A stretch of 64,000 nucleotides of DNA from Labedaea rhizosphaerae. Lineage in GTDB: Bacteria > Actinomycetota > Actinomycetes > Mycobacteriales > Pseudonocardiaceae. Positions 54,667 to 63,316 of the stretch are shown piece after piece. Below the pieces are notes generated by a model, which searched no databases, was not told where the DNA came from, and was given only the letters and a program-made list of their open reading frames with translations. The stretch covers positions 677,365 to 741,364 of the forward strand of contig NZ_SNXZ01000002.1 in NCBI RefSeq assembly GCF_004362825.1. The letters are read 5' to 3'. The position numbers and the translations under genes are program-made. Position 1 is the stretch's first letter. Every line of letters begins with the position of its first letter.

Positions 54667-56727
54667 TCAGCTGCAGGTGAGCGTGGGTGCGCCCCAGTCG
54701 GCGTTGTCGGAGGTCACGCCGTCACCGGCGTCGGCGACCGCGATCCGCAGCGACTGCGCCCCGGACACGTCCACGGTCATGTGCTCGACCGGGTCGGCGC
54801 CGTGCAGGACCGGGCTCTGGTAGGCCAGTTCGCCGTTGGTGTAGACGGAGAACACCACCGATCCCTTGTTCCCCTGGGAATCGTCGATCCCGAGGTCCGC
54901 CGAGAACGAACCGCAGTGACCGCCCAGGAAGTAGTCGATCTGGCCGGCGGGGTGGGTCCAGAGACCCTTCGGGTAGAGCTGGCCGCCGATCGACAACTCG
55001 TTGCCGTAGTAGTTCTTGTCCTTCAGCGCCGGGCCGTAACCGTTGGCCATCGACAACCAGTTCAGGTCGCTCAACGCCACGGAACCAGCCGGTGGCGCCG
55101 CAGGCACGAGAACCTTGGTGGCGTAGGTGACCACGCGGGGTTGGCCCAACTCCTGGAACTTCAGCGTCGTCTTGAGGTCGTAGGTCCCGGGTGCGATGTC
55201 CGCGGACGGTTCGACCTTCCACTGAGCCGTGGCCTGACCACCGGCACCCTTGAGCAACGGCAGCGTCCTCGGCCCGGCCGGGGTGGCGGTCCAGCCCGCC
55301 GGGGCCGTGAGCGACGCGGTGGCGCCCGGAACCGGGAGCACGCCGTCGTTGACCGCGGTGCCCTGCAACGTCACCGGCTCACCGGGCGCGGCCACGACCA
55401 CGTCCAGGCCGGGCACGGTGCCGGTCGCCGCGGCACCCCAGCTCACCGCGGTGCCGACGCCCGCGGTCTTCCCGCTGATCCGCAGCATCCGCGAACCGTG
55501 CGGGGGCAGGTAGCCGGAGAACGTGCCCGCGGACTCGAACGTCTTGTGCTGCCACAGGTCCCGGGTGCCGTAAGCCGACGACTTCGGCAGACCCAACTCG
55601 GTGGCGTTGGTCTGCACGAGCCGGTCGCGGTCGGTCCGGTTCACCAGCAGGACCGCGGTGTCGCCATTGGACAGTGGCCGGGCCCAGACGTCCTCGTCCG
55701 GCGTCGCGCGGACCTTGTAGCCCGCCTTGCCGAGCTTGTCCTGGTCGATCGCGATGACTTCCTTGTTGGTCAGGATCTCGCGCGTCGCCGCGCTCATCGA
55801 ACGCAGGTCGTTGCCCGCGAGCAGCGGCGCGGCCGCCATCGACCACATGCTGAACTGGCTCTGGTAGGAGGTGTCGTCCAGCTCGCCGTGGCCGACCATC
55901 AGGATGTCCGGGTCGTTCCAGCCGCCGGGACCCGCGAGGTCGTGCAGGCGCGCGACCTGGTCGCCGTTACGCAGGAAGGAGTCCCAGTTGTCGCTGTAGT
56001 CGGTGGAGGTGCGCCACATCTGCGCGAGCTCGGGGGCGAACTCCCACGATTCGACGGCTTCCTCCCAGACGCACATGCTGAACAGCATCGCCCGCGGTGC
56101 CTCGTCGAACGCCTTGGCCCACCGGGAATACAGGGTCTTGGCAACATCCTGTTTGGACATTCCGGGGAAGTCGTTGTACGGCACGGCGCACCAGTCGACC
56201 TTCACGAAGTCGACACCCCAGCTCGCGAAGGTGTTCACGTCGCGGGCCTCGTTGTTGTATCCGGCGGCGTACCCGGCGCAGGTCTTCGTGCCGACGTCGG
56301 TGTAGACGCCGAGCTTCAGGCCCTTGCCGTGCACGTAGTCGGCGAGCGCCTTGATGCCGTGTGGGAACTTCTTCGGGTCGGCGGTCATGTTGCCGTCGGC
56401 GTCGCGTGCGCCCGCCCAGCAGTCGTCGAGGTTGACGTAGTCGTAGCCTGCGTCGCGCATGCCGCTGCTGACCATCGCGTCGGCGGTCTGCTTGACCAGG
56501 TTCTCGTCGACGTTGCAGAAGAAGGTGTACCAGTCGTTCCAGCCCATCGGCGGGGTGGCGGCGACGTTGTGCGGGTCGTGGTGCGCGGTGGCCGCCGGCG
56601 TAGCGGTAGATGGGGCGGTCGGCTGCGCGGTCGCCGTCGTCGGTGCGACCACGAAGGCCAGGGCTAAGAGTCCACCGACCAGCAACGCGAGCCACGGTGC
56701 CCGCCTGCCGGTGCGTGTCCTGAGCAT
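54667..56727 (-). CDS. Secreted GH27 alpha-galactosidase with NEW3 and NPCBM domains
   Basis: 686 residues with a long signal region (APWLALLVGGLLALAFVV). The GH27 barrel begins at TPPMGWNDWYTF. It has NLDDCWAG, the nucleophile Asp in VDFVKVDWC and the acid/base Asp in WRTSTDYSDNWDS, followed by GGWNDPDILMVG. A beta domain, an NEW3-like segment (about 455-540) and an NPCBM-like carbohydrate-binding domain (about 560-686, DLGIDDSQGNKGSVVFSVY) complete it. It releases galactose from oligo- or polysaccharides outside the cell, which the adjacent transporter and oxidative pathway can then use. Confidence 0.95.
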   Translation of the reverse strand: MLRTRTGRRAPWLALLVGGLLALAFVVAPTTATAQPTAPSTATPAATAHHDPHNVAATPPMGWNDWYTFFCNVDENLVKQTADAMVSSGMRDAGYDYVNLDDCWAGARDADGNMTADPKKFPHGIKALADYVHGKGLKLGVYTDVGTKTCAGYAAGYNNEARDVNTFASWGVDFVKVDWCAVPYNDFPGMSKQDVAKTLYSRWAKAFDEAPRAMLFSMCVWEEAVESWEFAPELAQMWRTSTDYSDNWDSFLRNGDQVARLHDLAGPGGWNDPDILMVGHGELDDTSYQSQFSMWSMAAAPLLAGNDLRSMSAATREILTNKEVIAIDQDKLGKAGYKVRATPDEDVWARPLSNGDTAVLLVNRTDRDRLVQTNATELGLPKSSAYGTRDLWQHKTFESAGTFSGYLPPHGSRMLRISGKTAGVGTAVSWGAAATGTVPGLDVVVAAPGEPVTLQGTAVNDGVLPVPGATASLTAPAGWTATPAGPRTLPLLKGAGGQATAQWKVEPSADIAPGTYDLKTTLKFQELGQPRVVTYATKVLVPAAPPAGSVALSDLNWLSMANGYGPALKDKNYYGNELSIGGQLYPKGLWTHPAGQIDYFLGGHCGSFSADLGIDDSQGNKGSVVFSVYTNGELAYQSPVLHGADPVEHMTVDVSGAQSLRIAVADAGDGVTSDNADWGAPTLTCS

Positions 56728-56798
56728 CGTCGAGCTCCCTCCTCGCGCCGCACGAGCCGGGGCGCGGTGGTGGCGATCGTAGGGAACCTCGTGAGACT

Positions 56799-56818
56799 TT
56801 GTCTAGATAATCTGACAA
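56799..56818. promoter_or_regulatory. Inverted-repeat operator candidate TTGTC-N10-GACAA
   Basis: TTGTC (56799-56803) and GACAA (56814-56818) lie in an AT-rich pocket in the shared promoter region of the divergent alpha-galactosidase and GntR genes. The obvious ligand is that GntR regulator. It also shows that translation of the regulator must start downstream of the in-frame ATG at 56767. Confidence 0.55.
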
Positions 56819-56844
56819 TACGACCGGACCGGCCCAACGGTGGC

Positions 56845-57567
56845 ATGCGGCATGCTGGGCACGTGAGTTCGGCACCCCGGGGCCTGCACGGCGCCCTCAT
56901 CCACGACCTGGGCCGCAAGATCGTCGGCGGCGCGCACCCGGCTGGGGTCGCGTTGTCCCTGGACGGGCTGTGCGCCGAGTATCAGGCCTCGCGCCCGACC
57001 GTCCGCGAGGCGCTACGGGTGCTGGAATCCAAGGGGTTGTTGAAGATCCGGCAGAGCCTAGGCACCCGGGTGCAGCCGGTGGACCAGTGGAACCTGCTCG
57101 ACGCCGACGTCGTCGCATGGCGCCTCGAGGGCGCGGACCGCGCCCAGCAGGTGCGGGAGCTGCTGCAGATGCGCCTGGCCGTCGAGCCGGTCGCGGCCGG
57201 GCTGGCCGCTCAGGTGCCCGACCCGTCGATCGTCGCGCGCCTCGAAGCAGCACTGGCCGCCATGCGCACCGCGGCCGACGACGGTGACCTGCGAGCCTTC
57301 ACCGAGGCGGACGTGGAGTTCCACGCCACGCTGCTGTCCGGATGCGGCAACCGCATGTTCCCGCTGCTGACCGTGCTGGTGGCCACCGCGCTGGAAGCCC
57401 GCGAACAAGCGCTGACCCAGCACCACGTCGACCTGTCGGTGGCCGCCTTGGAACAACACGGCGCCGTCATCGCCGCCATCGGCCGCGGCGACCCCGAGAC
57501 CGCCGAGCAGCAGATGCGCGCCATGCTCCGCGCACTGCAGCACGAGGAGACCCCGGCCGGGCCGTGA
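56845..57567 (+). CDS. GntR-family (FadR/FCD) regulator
   Basis: About 240 residues from ATG 56845, or 234 from GTG 56863; neither has a strong RBS. Winged HTH (LSLDGLCAEYQASRPTVREAL, LESKGLLKIRQSLGTRV) and an FCD domain with EADVEFHATLLSGCGNRMF. It shares most signature segments, including VDQWNLLDADVVAWR, with the regulator at 53.3 kb and is probably a paralogue. It is divergent from the alpha-galactosidase gene, so local control of that gene is likely. Confidence 0.9.
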   Translation: MRHAGHVSSAPRGLHGALIHDLGRKIVGGAHPAGVALSLDGLCAEYQASRPTVREALRVLESKGLLKIRQSLGTRVQPVDQWNLLDADVVAWRLEGADRAQQVRELLQMRLAVEPVAAGLAAQVPDPSIVARLEAALAAMRTAADDGDLRAFTEADVEFHATLLSGCGNRMFPLLTVLVATALEAREQALTQHHVDLSVAALEQHGAVIAAIGRGDPETAEQQMRAMLRALQHEETPAGP

Positions 57568-58074
57568 CTAACCGGCGCTCAGGAGCGGGCCGATCGTGAC
57601 GAGGTCGGCGCCGTCGAAGCGGTAGCCGACCCCGCGCACCGTGGTGATGTGGTGGCCGTCCGGGCCCAGCTTCACGCGCAGGCGGCGGATGTGCACGTCG
57701 ATCGTGCGGCTGCCCGGCGGCTCCCCCATCCCCCACACCTGGGCCATCAGGCTGCTGCGGCGGTGCACCTTGCCCGGGCGCGCGCACAGGTGCAGCAGCA
57801 AGTCGAACTCCAGCCTGGTCAGGTCCAGCGGCTCGTCCCGGAGCACAACCCGGCGTGACTCCGGGTCGAGCACCAGCCGGGGCGACTCCGATGCCTTGCG
57901 TGGCACAGGAACCACCGGCACAGGGACCACTGGCTTAGGGACCACCGGCTCGGCCGACAAGGCGGCGCCGGGGACGGCGGTGGCCGCGCGCACGAGGTCG
58001 TGGAGCGCCGCCAGGGCGCCGGCCGTGTGCGGGAGCTGGATGTTCAGTTGCAGCACAACCGTGTTCGCGTTCAC
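57568..58074 (-). CDS. Winged-helix (OmpR/PhoB C-terminal type) regulator without receiver
   Basis: About 168 residues from the GTG at 58074, which has AGGAGG 8 bp upstream. The N-terminal 60 residues (NTVVLQLNIQLPHTAG, LAALHDLVRAATAVPG) are not a receiver domain. A Pro/Val-rich linker (VVPKPVVPVPVVPVP) leads to a full Trans_reg_C DNA-binding domain: LTRLEFDLLLHLCARPGKV, SLMAQVWG, RTIDVHIRRLRVKLG and ITTVRGVGYRF. Without a phospho-acceptor it must be controlled differently, perhaps through the N-terminal region. Its stop touches the stop of the convergent GntR gene. Confidence 0.87.
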   Translation of the reverse strand: MNANTVVLQLNIQLPHTAGALAALHDLVRAATAVPGAALSAEPVVPKPVVPVPVVPVPRKASESPRLVLDPESRRVVLRDEPLDLTRLEFDLLLHLCARPGKVHRRSSLMAQVWGMGEPPGSRTIDVHIRRLRVKLGPDGHHITTVRGVGYRFDGADLVTIGPLLSAG

Positions 58075-58332
58075 CTGGGCTGCCTCCTGAACCGTTCCGC
58101 CGTTCGCCGGTGACCCCCATGCGATCGCGTTTCCCCGCGCCACGTCAATCGCCGGGAACTGGCTCTTGCCATGTGGGACAACGCGTTTCGCAAGAAGATC
58201 GGGCTCGGAGCGGTTCTCAAGGCCTGGGCGGGTTGACCTCTGCCTCGAGCAGTGGGTAATGTCCCCACCCCCTAGCGACGCCTCTCGGGCAGCTGGTGGT
58301 GGGGACCGACCCACCAGCTCCAGGAGGCGTTC

Positions 58333-59243
58333 GTGTCCCACCAAAACCCTTTGCGGCAGCGGGATTTCCGGCTGCTGCTGGCCGGTCAGACGGCCGCGCA
58401 GTTCGGTGCGCAGCTCAGCGGGGTGGCCATCCCGCTGCTCGCCGTGCTCACTCTGCACGCCGGCGCGCTACAACTCGGGGTGATCTCCGCGGCCGGCACC
58501 GTCGCGTTCGCCGTGCTCGGGTTGCCCGCAGGCGCTTGGCTCGACCGGTGGCGGCGCCGGCCGGTGCTCGTCGCGGCCGATGTCGTGCGCGCGGTCCTGC
58601 TGGCCAGCATTCCGTTGTGCGCCATGGTGAATGCCCTCACCATCACCCAGCTGGTCATCGTCTCGTTGCTGGCCGGGGTGGCGCGAGTGTTCTTCGACGT
58701 CGCCTACCAGCCCTACCTGCCCACGGTCATCGGCCGGGACACCGTGCTGGCCGGCAACTCCGCCATGGAGACCGCGCGGGCCGGCGGGCAGATCGCCGGG
58801 CCGGGGCTCGGCGGCTGGCTCGTCACGGTCCTCGGCGCGGCCAACGTCGTGCTGGTGCAGGCGGTCACGTTCGCGCTCTCGGCACTCGCCCTGATCCGGA
58901 TCAAGACGACGGAGCCGGCCCTGCCCAGCCGGCGCACCAGCATCCGCGAGGGCCTGACCTTCGTCCGGCGCACCCCGCTGCTGCGCGCCACCGCGATCGC
59001 CAGCGCGGCGGGCAACTTCTCGTTCGGCATCGCGTCGGCGGTGAGCGCGCTCTTCGCCGTCCGCACGGTCGGCCTCTCCTCCACCGCGCTCGGCGTCGTG
59101 CTGGCGGTCGGTTCGGTGACGGTCATGCTCGGCGCGGCCCTCACTCCCCGGCTGGCCAAGGCCCTCGGGTCGGCCCGGGTCATCTGGCTCGTGCCGGTCG
59201 CGTGCGGGCCGCTGGCGTTGCTCGGCGTGTTCGCGGCACCGGG
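58333..59243 (+). pseudogene. MFS transporter truncated at the 3' end
   Basis: From a GTG with AGGAGG (ideal spacing), about 303 residues read as an MFS_3-type drug exporter: FRLLLAGQTAAQFGAQLSG, GLPAGAWLDRWRRRPVLV, FFDVAYQPYLPTVIG, SIREGLTFVRRTPLLRA and so on through eight helices. The match stops after LLGVFAAPG. The frame then runs on into sequence with no membrane character (CHECRGAWLFKRPRR) and antisense to the next genes. About 100-110 residues, the last three to four helices, are missing. Confidence 0.8.
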
Positions 59244-59358
59244 CTGCCATGAGTGCAGAGGCGCCTGGCTGTTCAAGCGCCCGCGAAGACTTGCTTGGAC
59301 GCTAACGCACAGCCCAATGGTCCGCAGTTCGACTGCGGTGCAACCGTTCTGGAACTCG

Positions 59359-60237
59359 TCAACTCGCGGGCACGCCGGCGAAGGTGCGGACCTTCGCATA
59401 CAGCACGCCTTCGCGGATCTCGGTGTCCAGCACGGGTTGTGGCGCGATCGCCGGGCCGTGCACCACGGCCCCGTCGTCGACCCGGAAGGCGCTGCCGTGC
59501 CAGGGGCAGACGATGCACCGCTCGCCTTCGACGGTGTCGAGTTCGCCGTCGTGCAACGGCGCCGCCATGTGGCTGCACTCGTCGTACAGCACGGTGAAGC
59601 CGGTGCTCTGCTTGATCACCATGACCGGGATGAGCCCGGCCATCCGGCGGGCCGGACGATCGGTGGTGAAGTCGTTGACCAGCCCCAGTTCGTGCCAGTC
59701 GTCCGGTCCGGTGTGCGGGACCTCGGCGGCGTGGTTGGCGCCCATCGCGTGCCGGGAGATCAGGTCGCCGCCCAGGGCGGCCGAAGCGACGGAGATGACG
59801 CAGCCGAGCAGACTGCTCGCGGTGCCCGAGCGCCCCCGCGCCCGCTGCACGAGGGACGCCCCGTAGCAGCCGAGCGCCACCGTGTTCAGGGTTGCGTGGA
59901 CGATGCCGATGCGTTGCTGCTCCTCGTGTCCCTCCGCGAAGTCGGCGAGCCCGGTCGTCGCGGCGGGCACGCTGGTCACGATGCCGAGCCCGATCAGCCG
60001 CTTGGCCGCGGCGTCCTGGTCGCCGATGACGTCCAGCGCCGTCGCGGCGGTGAAGAAGCCGAGCGGCATCTGCGCGAGCGCGGGGTGCAACGCGTGCCCG
60101 AGCCACACGCCGTGCAGCGCGTTCTTCACCGCGCCGGGCTGGAGCACCTTGTGCACGGCGTCGCGCACCAACCCGGCGGCACGATCCAGCGCGGTGACGT
60201 TGGCGATGAGATCGATGGGGCTGCGTCGGCTCGGCAT
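59359..60237 (-). CDS. Rieske [2Fe-2S] protein fused to a DUF2231 membrane domain
   Basis: 292 residues. Residues 1-165 are a DUF2231-like membrane domain with four hydrophobic stretches (GHALHPALAQMPLGFFTAAT, LIGLGIVTSVPAATTGLADF, IGIVHATLNTVALGCYGASL, LLGCVISVASAALGGDL). Residues about 190-285 form a Rieske domain with both cluster motifs, ECSHMAAPL and CPWHGSAF, though the first is CSH rather than the usual CxH. It is probably a membrane-bound electron carrier. Known actinobacterial proteins share this fusion. It stands alone on its strand, after the truncated MFS gene. Confidence 0.88.
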   Translation of the reverse strand: MPSRRSPIDLIANVTALDRAAGLVRDAVHKVLQPGAVKNALHGVWLGHALHPALAQMPLGFFTAATALDVIGDQDAAAKRLIGLGIVTSVPAATTGLADFAEGHEEQQRIGIVHATLNTVALGCYGASLVQRARGRSGTASSLLGCVISVASAALGGDLISRHAMGANHAAEVPHTGPDDWHELGLVNDFTTDRPARRMAGLIPVMVIKQSTGFTVLYDECSHMAAPLHDGELDTVEGERCIVCPWHGSAFRVDDGAVVHGPAIAPQPVLDTEIREGVLYAKVRTFAGVPAS

Positions 60238-60273
60238 ACACCCGGAATAGCCCGGATGGACGCCGCTGAAACG

Positions 60274-61005
60274 TCACGGACCGGCATCGAGGTCACCCAA
60301 CAGGCTGGCGAGACCGCCCACGGCACGGCCGTCGAGGCGGGCGCTGGTGCGCACCACGGGGTCCGTCGGTTGCGCCACGCGCCGGCCCGCGGCGGCCAGC
60401 CTGCGCCACAGGTCGCGGTCCTCGCCGGTGTCCAGCGGCGCGTAGCCGCCGACCGAGAGGTAGGCGCTGGCGCGCACGCCCAGGTTGGCGCCGTACACGT
60501 GGTCGTGGTCCAGCGGGCGTATTCCGGCGGCGACCTGTTCGCGGTAGCGGCGCAAGGTCGCCGGCCGCAGGTGACCTGTGCCGGTCAGCCGCACGAGCCC
60601 GGCGACGGCGTCCAGGCCGGCGTCCGCGTGCGCGACGTGCCCGGTCACCCAGTCGGTGCCGACGACCGAATCCGCGTCGGTGTTGAGCAACCACACCGCG
60701 GCCGGGTCCACCGCACCGAGGTCGGCGAGCACCGCCCGCATGCCCAGGGCGCGCACCTCCCCGAGGCGCAGCGGCAGGTCGTTGCCCACCACGAGCACGT
60801 CCGGGAATTCGTTGCGCACCAGCGCTTCGGTGTCGTCGGCGCACCGGTCCGGGACCACGCACACGACCCCGCGCAGCGCGGAGGACCGCAGCGCCCTGGT
60901 CACCGACCGCAGGCACGCGCCGATCCGGGGACGCTCGTCGCGGGCGGGCACGACGACACCAACGGCCGCGACACCGACCGCCGCGATACCGCCGGTGGCG
61001 ATCAC
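60274..61005 (-). CDS. Family 2 glycosyltransferase
   Basis: About 243 residues from a GTG that overlaps the stop of the upstream fusion gene (GTGA). GT-A fold: VGVVVPARDERPRIGACLRS, VVPDRCADDTEAL, a DxD-like metal site in LLNTDADSVV and the acceptor ED in DTGEDRDLWRRL. It transfers a sugar from a nucleotide donor. No membrane helix. It is the last gene of the unit ACAD, PIG-L/methyltransferase, GT2, so it probably acts on the same metabolite. Confidence 0.87.
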   Translation of the reverse strand: MIATGGIAAVGVAAVGVVVPARDERPRIGACLRSVTRALRSSALRGVVCVVPDRCADDTEALVRNEFPDVLVVGNDLPLRLGEVRALGMRAVLADLGAVDPAAVWLLNTDADSVVGTDWVTGHVAHADAGLDAVAGLVRLTGTGHLRPATLRRYREQVAAGIRPLDHDHVYGANLGVRASAYLSVGGYAPLDTGEDRDLWRRLAAAGRRVAQPTDPVVRTSARLDGRAVGGLASLLGDLDAGP

Positions 61006-62300
61006 GAGCGGCGCAGGACGTGCAGCAGGAACTCCTCGTCGGTGTGCTCGACCACGGTGCGCAGCGCCGGGTGCTCGGTGAGCACCGCGTGGGTGGCCAC
61101 CGCGTCCCGCGGTGCCTCGGCGGGCCAACCGCGCCAGTGCACGGCGACGAAGTCGCCGCCGGGCTCCAGCACCGACACCAGCTCCGCGACCGTCTCCTTC
61201 AGGTCCACATCGGACAGGTAGTAGAGGATTTCGCTGCACACGACCAAGTCGGCCCGCACATCCGGCAGGTCCGCGGGCATGTCGGCGGGTACGGCCGCGA
61301 CGGTCACCGCCCGTGCGCCGGCCGCCCGCGCGGCCGCGACGGCCTCGGGGACGGGGTCGAACGCGAGCACGCGGTCGCACCGCTCCTGCAGCTGCACGGT
61401 CAACGCACCGGTGCCGCAGCCGGGCTCGATGGCCAGCCGGTAGTGCTCGCGCGGCAACGAGGCCAGCACCACCTGCCGCTTGCGCCGCTCGTACCAACTC
61501 GACCGGGTGTCCCACGGATCGGCGTTCGCGCCGTAGAGCGCACCGAACCGCTCGACGGGCGCGGAATCCTCGCGTGGTTCGCGGAACACCACCTCGTGGT
61601 CGCGGGCGAAGTGCGCCAGCATCGACCGGTCCAGGATGGCCGGCTCGCCGCGCGGGCCGGGCCGCAGCTGCGAGGCGAAGGCCGCGAGGGCCACCGCTTT
61701 GCGCCGTTGTCGCGTCGGGGTCAACGGGATCCGGGCCGCCCGGGTCCACGGGATGGCCGAGTCGACGGGGTCGGTCCAGTGCCACATCCAGATCGGGTAG
61801 GACCAGCGGTGCGCGGTGATCGGCGCGGCGGCGAGGGCCGCACGCCCGGCCGCGGCGTGGTCGGGGTGGGGGTCCAACGGCCACGGGGCCAGCACGCAAT
61901 CGGCGTCGCGCAGCAGCGGGCGCAGCCGGTCGGTCAGCTCGCGTTCGTGGTCGGCCAGCCCGGAATCGGGCAGGTCCAGCCACCGCACCTCGGTGTCCGG
62001 TGCGCCGAGTGCGCGCAGTGCCTTGGTGAGTTCGCCGGTGCGCTCGCGCGCCAGCGCGCCCTGTTCGGCGTGGTCCGCGGCGGGGAAGGCGAGTTCGCCG
62101 CGGGTGGCGACCACGAGCGTCAGGTCCCCGCCCTCGTCGTGGTACGCCTGCAGGAAACCGCCGAGCGCGAGCGTCTCGTCGTCGGGGTGGGCCGCGACGA
62201 CCACGATCCGCCGGTGCTCGAACAGGTCGGCGGCCGCCGTGACCCGGGTGGCCAACGGCTCGGACCACCGCGCTTCCGCCGTGACGGGACGCCCGCTCAT
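61002..62300 (-). CDS. Fusion of PIG-L (LmbE) deacetylase and SAM methyltransferase
   Basis: About 432 residues from the ATG at 62300. Residues 25-235 form a PIG-L/LmbE zinc deacetylase (VVVAAHPDDETLALGGFL, DPHPDHAAAGRAAL). Residues about 250-430 are a class I methyltransferase of the NodS type: RFGALYGANADPWDTRSSWYE, then AIEPGCGTGALTVQL (SAM motif I), VVCSEILYYL and GGDFVAVHWRG. PIG-L enzymes de-N-acetylate sugars, as in mycothiol or aminoglycoside assembly, and the fused methyltransferase would act on the product. It is coupled by overlapping ATGA/GTGA codons to its neighbours. Confidence 0.9.
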   Translation of the reverse strand: MSGRPVTAEARWSEPLATRVTAAADLFEHRRIVVVAAHPDDETLALGGFLQAYHDEGGDLTLVVATRGELAFPAADHAEQGALARERTGELTKALRALGAPDTEVRWLDLPDSGLADHERELTDRLRPLLRDADCVLAPWPLDPHPDHAAAGRAALAAAPITAHRWSYPIWMWHWTDPVDSAIPWTRAARIPLTPTRQRRKAVALAAFASQLRPGPRGEPAILDRSMLAHFARDHEVVFREPREDSAPVERFGALYGANADPWDTRSSWYERRKRQVVLASLPREHYRLAIEPGCGTGALTVQLQERCDRVLAFDPVPEAVAAARAAGARAVTVAAVPADMPADLPDVRADLVVCSEILYYLSDVDLKETVAELVSVLEPGGDFVAVHWRGWPAEAPRDAVATHAVLTEHPALRTVVEHTDEEFLLHVLRRS

Positions 62301-63256
62301 CGGCACCCGGCCAGGACCAACCGGCCCAGGGCGGCGAAGTCGCGCTCGCCGTGGTGCTGGCGCACGTACACCTGCAGGTCGGCCAGGGCCTGCGCGAAAC
62401 CCCGGTCCCGCGACAGCGCGGTCGGCCCGGTGATCCGCGGCACCCGGTCGAGCACGTCGCGGGCCAGGACCTCGACCGCGCCGCGGCACACCATAACCAG
62501 GTCCCGGTGCTCGGCGGACGGCTCTGCGTCGATGGCGGCCGCGGTGTCGGCGAGCAGCGCGCGCGTCGCGATGAGCCCGGTGTGCAGCGCACCGAGGTGG
62601 GCGAGCTGGTGCTCGTCGGGTTCGCGCTCGGCGAGCTGGGCCCGCAGCCGGTCGAGCACGCCCGCGCACCCACCCCACCAGACGGCGGCCACTCCCCCGC
62701 CACCCCACCAGAACCCCGGGCGCTCCAGGTAGAAGCCGGGCGGACCGACCACAGCGTCGGCTCCGACCGGCAGGTCGTGGAAGGTGACGTCGCCGCTGTC
62801 CGAGGCGTCCATGCCGATCGCCTGCCACGCGTCGGCGTCCCGGCTGATCCGCTCGTCGGTCAGGTCGACGTCCACCAGCAGCGACTTGTCGTCGTCGGCC
62901 AGGGCCGCGACCAGCGCCCGGTCCAGCGAGCCGGTGCCCGAGCAGAACCGGACGGTGCCGCTCAGCGCGCCGTCGCGGATGACGGCGCCGGTGCCGCCGG
63001 AGCGTGCCGCCCAGACGCCGTAGAGCCGGCCCGGCCGCGCGGTCAGGCCGGCCTCGTGCAGGATCGACACCGCGTCGACGTGGCCCTCGGCCAGCCGGGC
63101 CACGGTGAGGTCGGCGCGACCCAGCTCCTCGAGCGCCGCCCAGCGGGCGCCGGTACCGCCGGACCCGGGGTCAGGCAGCTCGAGGGCGCCGTCCGCGAGT
63201 GCCGTGCGCGCCGCGGCCGCGACCGATGCCACTGTTCGTTGGGTACCCACGGACAC
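62297..63256 (-). CDS. Acyl-CoA dehydrogenase family protein
   Basis: 319 residues from a GTG at 63256 (GTG 63250 also possible). Acyl-CoA dehydrogenase-like: ALEELGRADLTVARLAEGHV, the middle beta domain GTVRFCSGTGSLDRALV and FHDLPVGADAVVGPPGFY, and a C-terminal helical bundle. It is shorter than the usual 380, mainly at the N-terminus, and the catalytic Glu is not evident. It may therefore be an FAD-binding homologue oxidising or hydroxylating a non-CoA substrate. It overlaps the fusion gene by 4 bp and is the first gene of the coupled trio. Confidence 0.83.
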   Translation of the reverse strand: MSVGTQRTVASVAAAARTALADGALELPDPGSGGTGARWAALEELGRADLTVARLAEGHVDAVSILHEAGLTARPGRLYGVWAARSGGTGAVIRDGALSGTVRFCSGTGSLDRALVAALADDDKSLLVDVDLTDERISRDADAWQAIGMDASDSGDVTFHDLPVGADAVVGPPGFYLERPGFWWGGGGVAAVWWGGCAGVLDRLRAQLAEREPDEHQLAHLGALHTGLIATRALLADTAAAIDAEPSAEHRDLVMVCRGAVEVLARDVLDRVPRITGPTALSRDRGFAQALADLQVYVRQHHGERDFAALGRLVLAGCR

Positions 63257-63316
63257 CGGTTACCCAGCACGCACTGGAAGCAAGCAGCAGCAGCGGGTTC
63301 GCCCCGGTCGTCGTCC

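Noticed and set aside
59318-59345. A tRNA-like or terminator-like stretch with the hairpin CCGCAG-TTCGA-CTGCGG
   Set aside because: No acceptor or D-arm can be drawn and there is no T-run; only a short hairpin remains.
59244-61221. Read-through of the truncated MFS gene for a further 650 codons
   Set aside because: The extension is antisense to the Rieske and glycosyltransferase genes and has no membrane helices or known fold.
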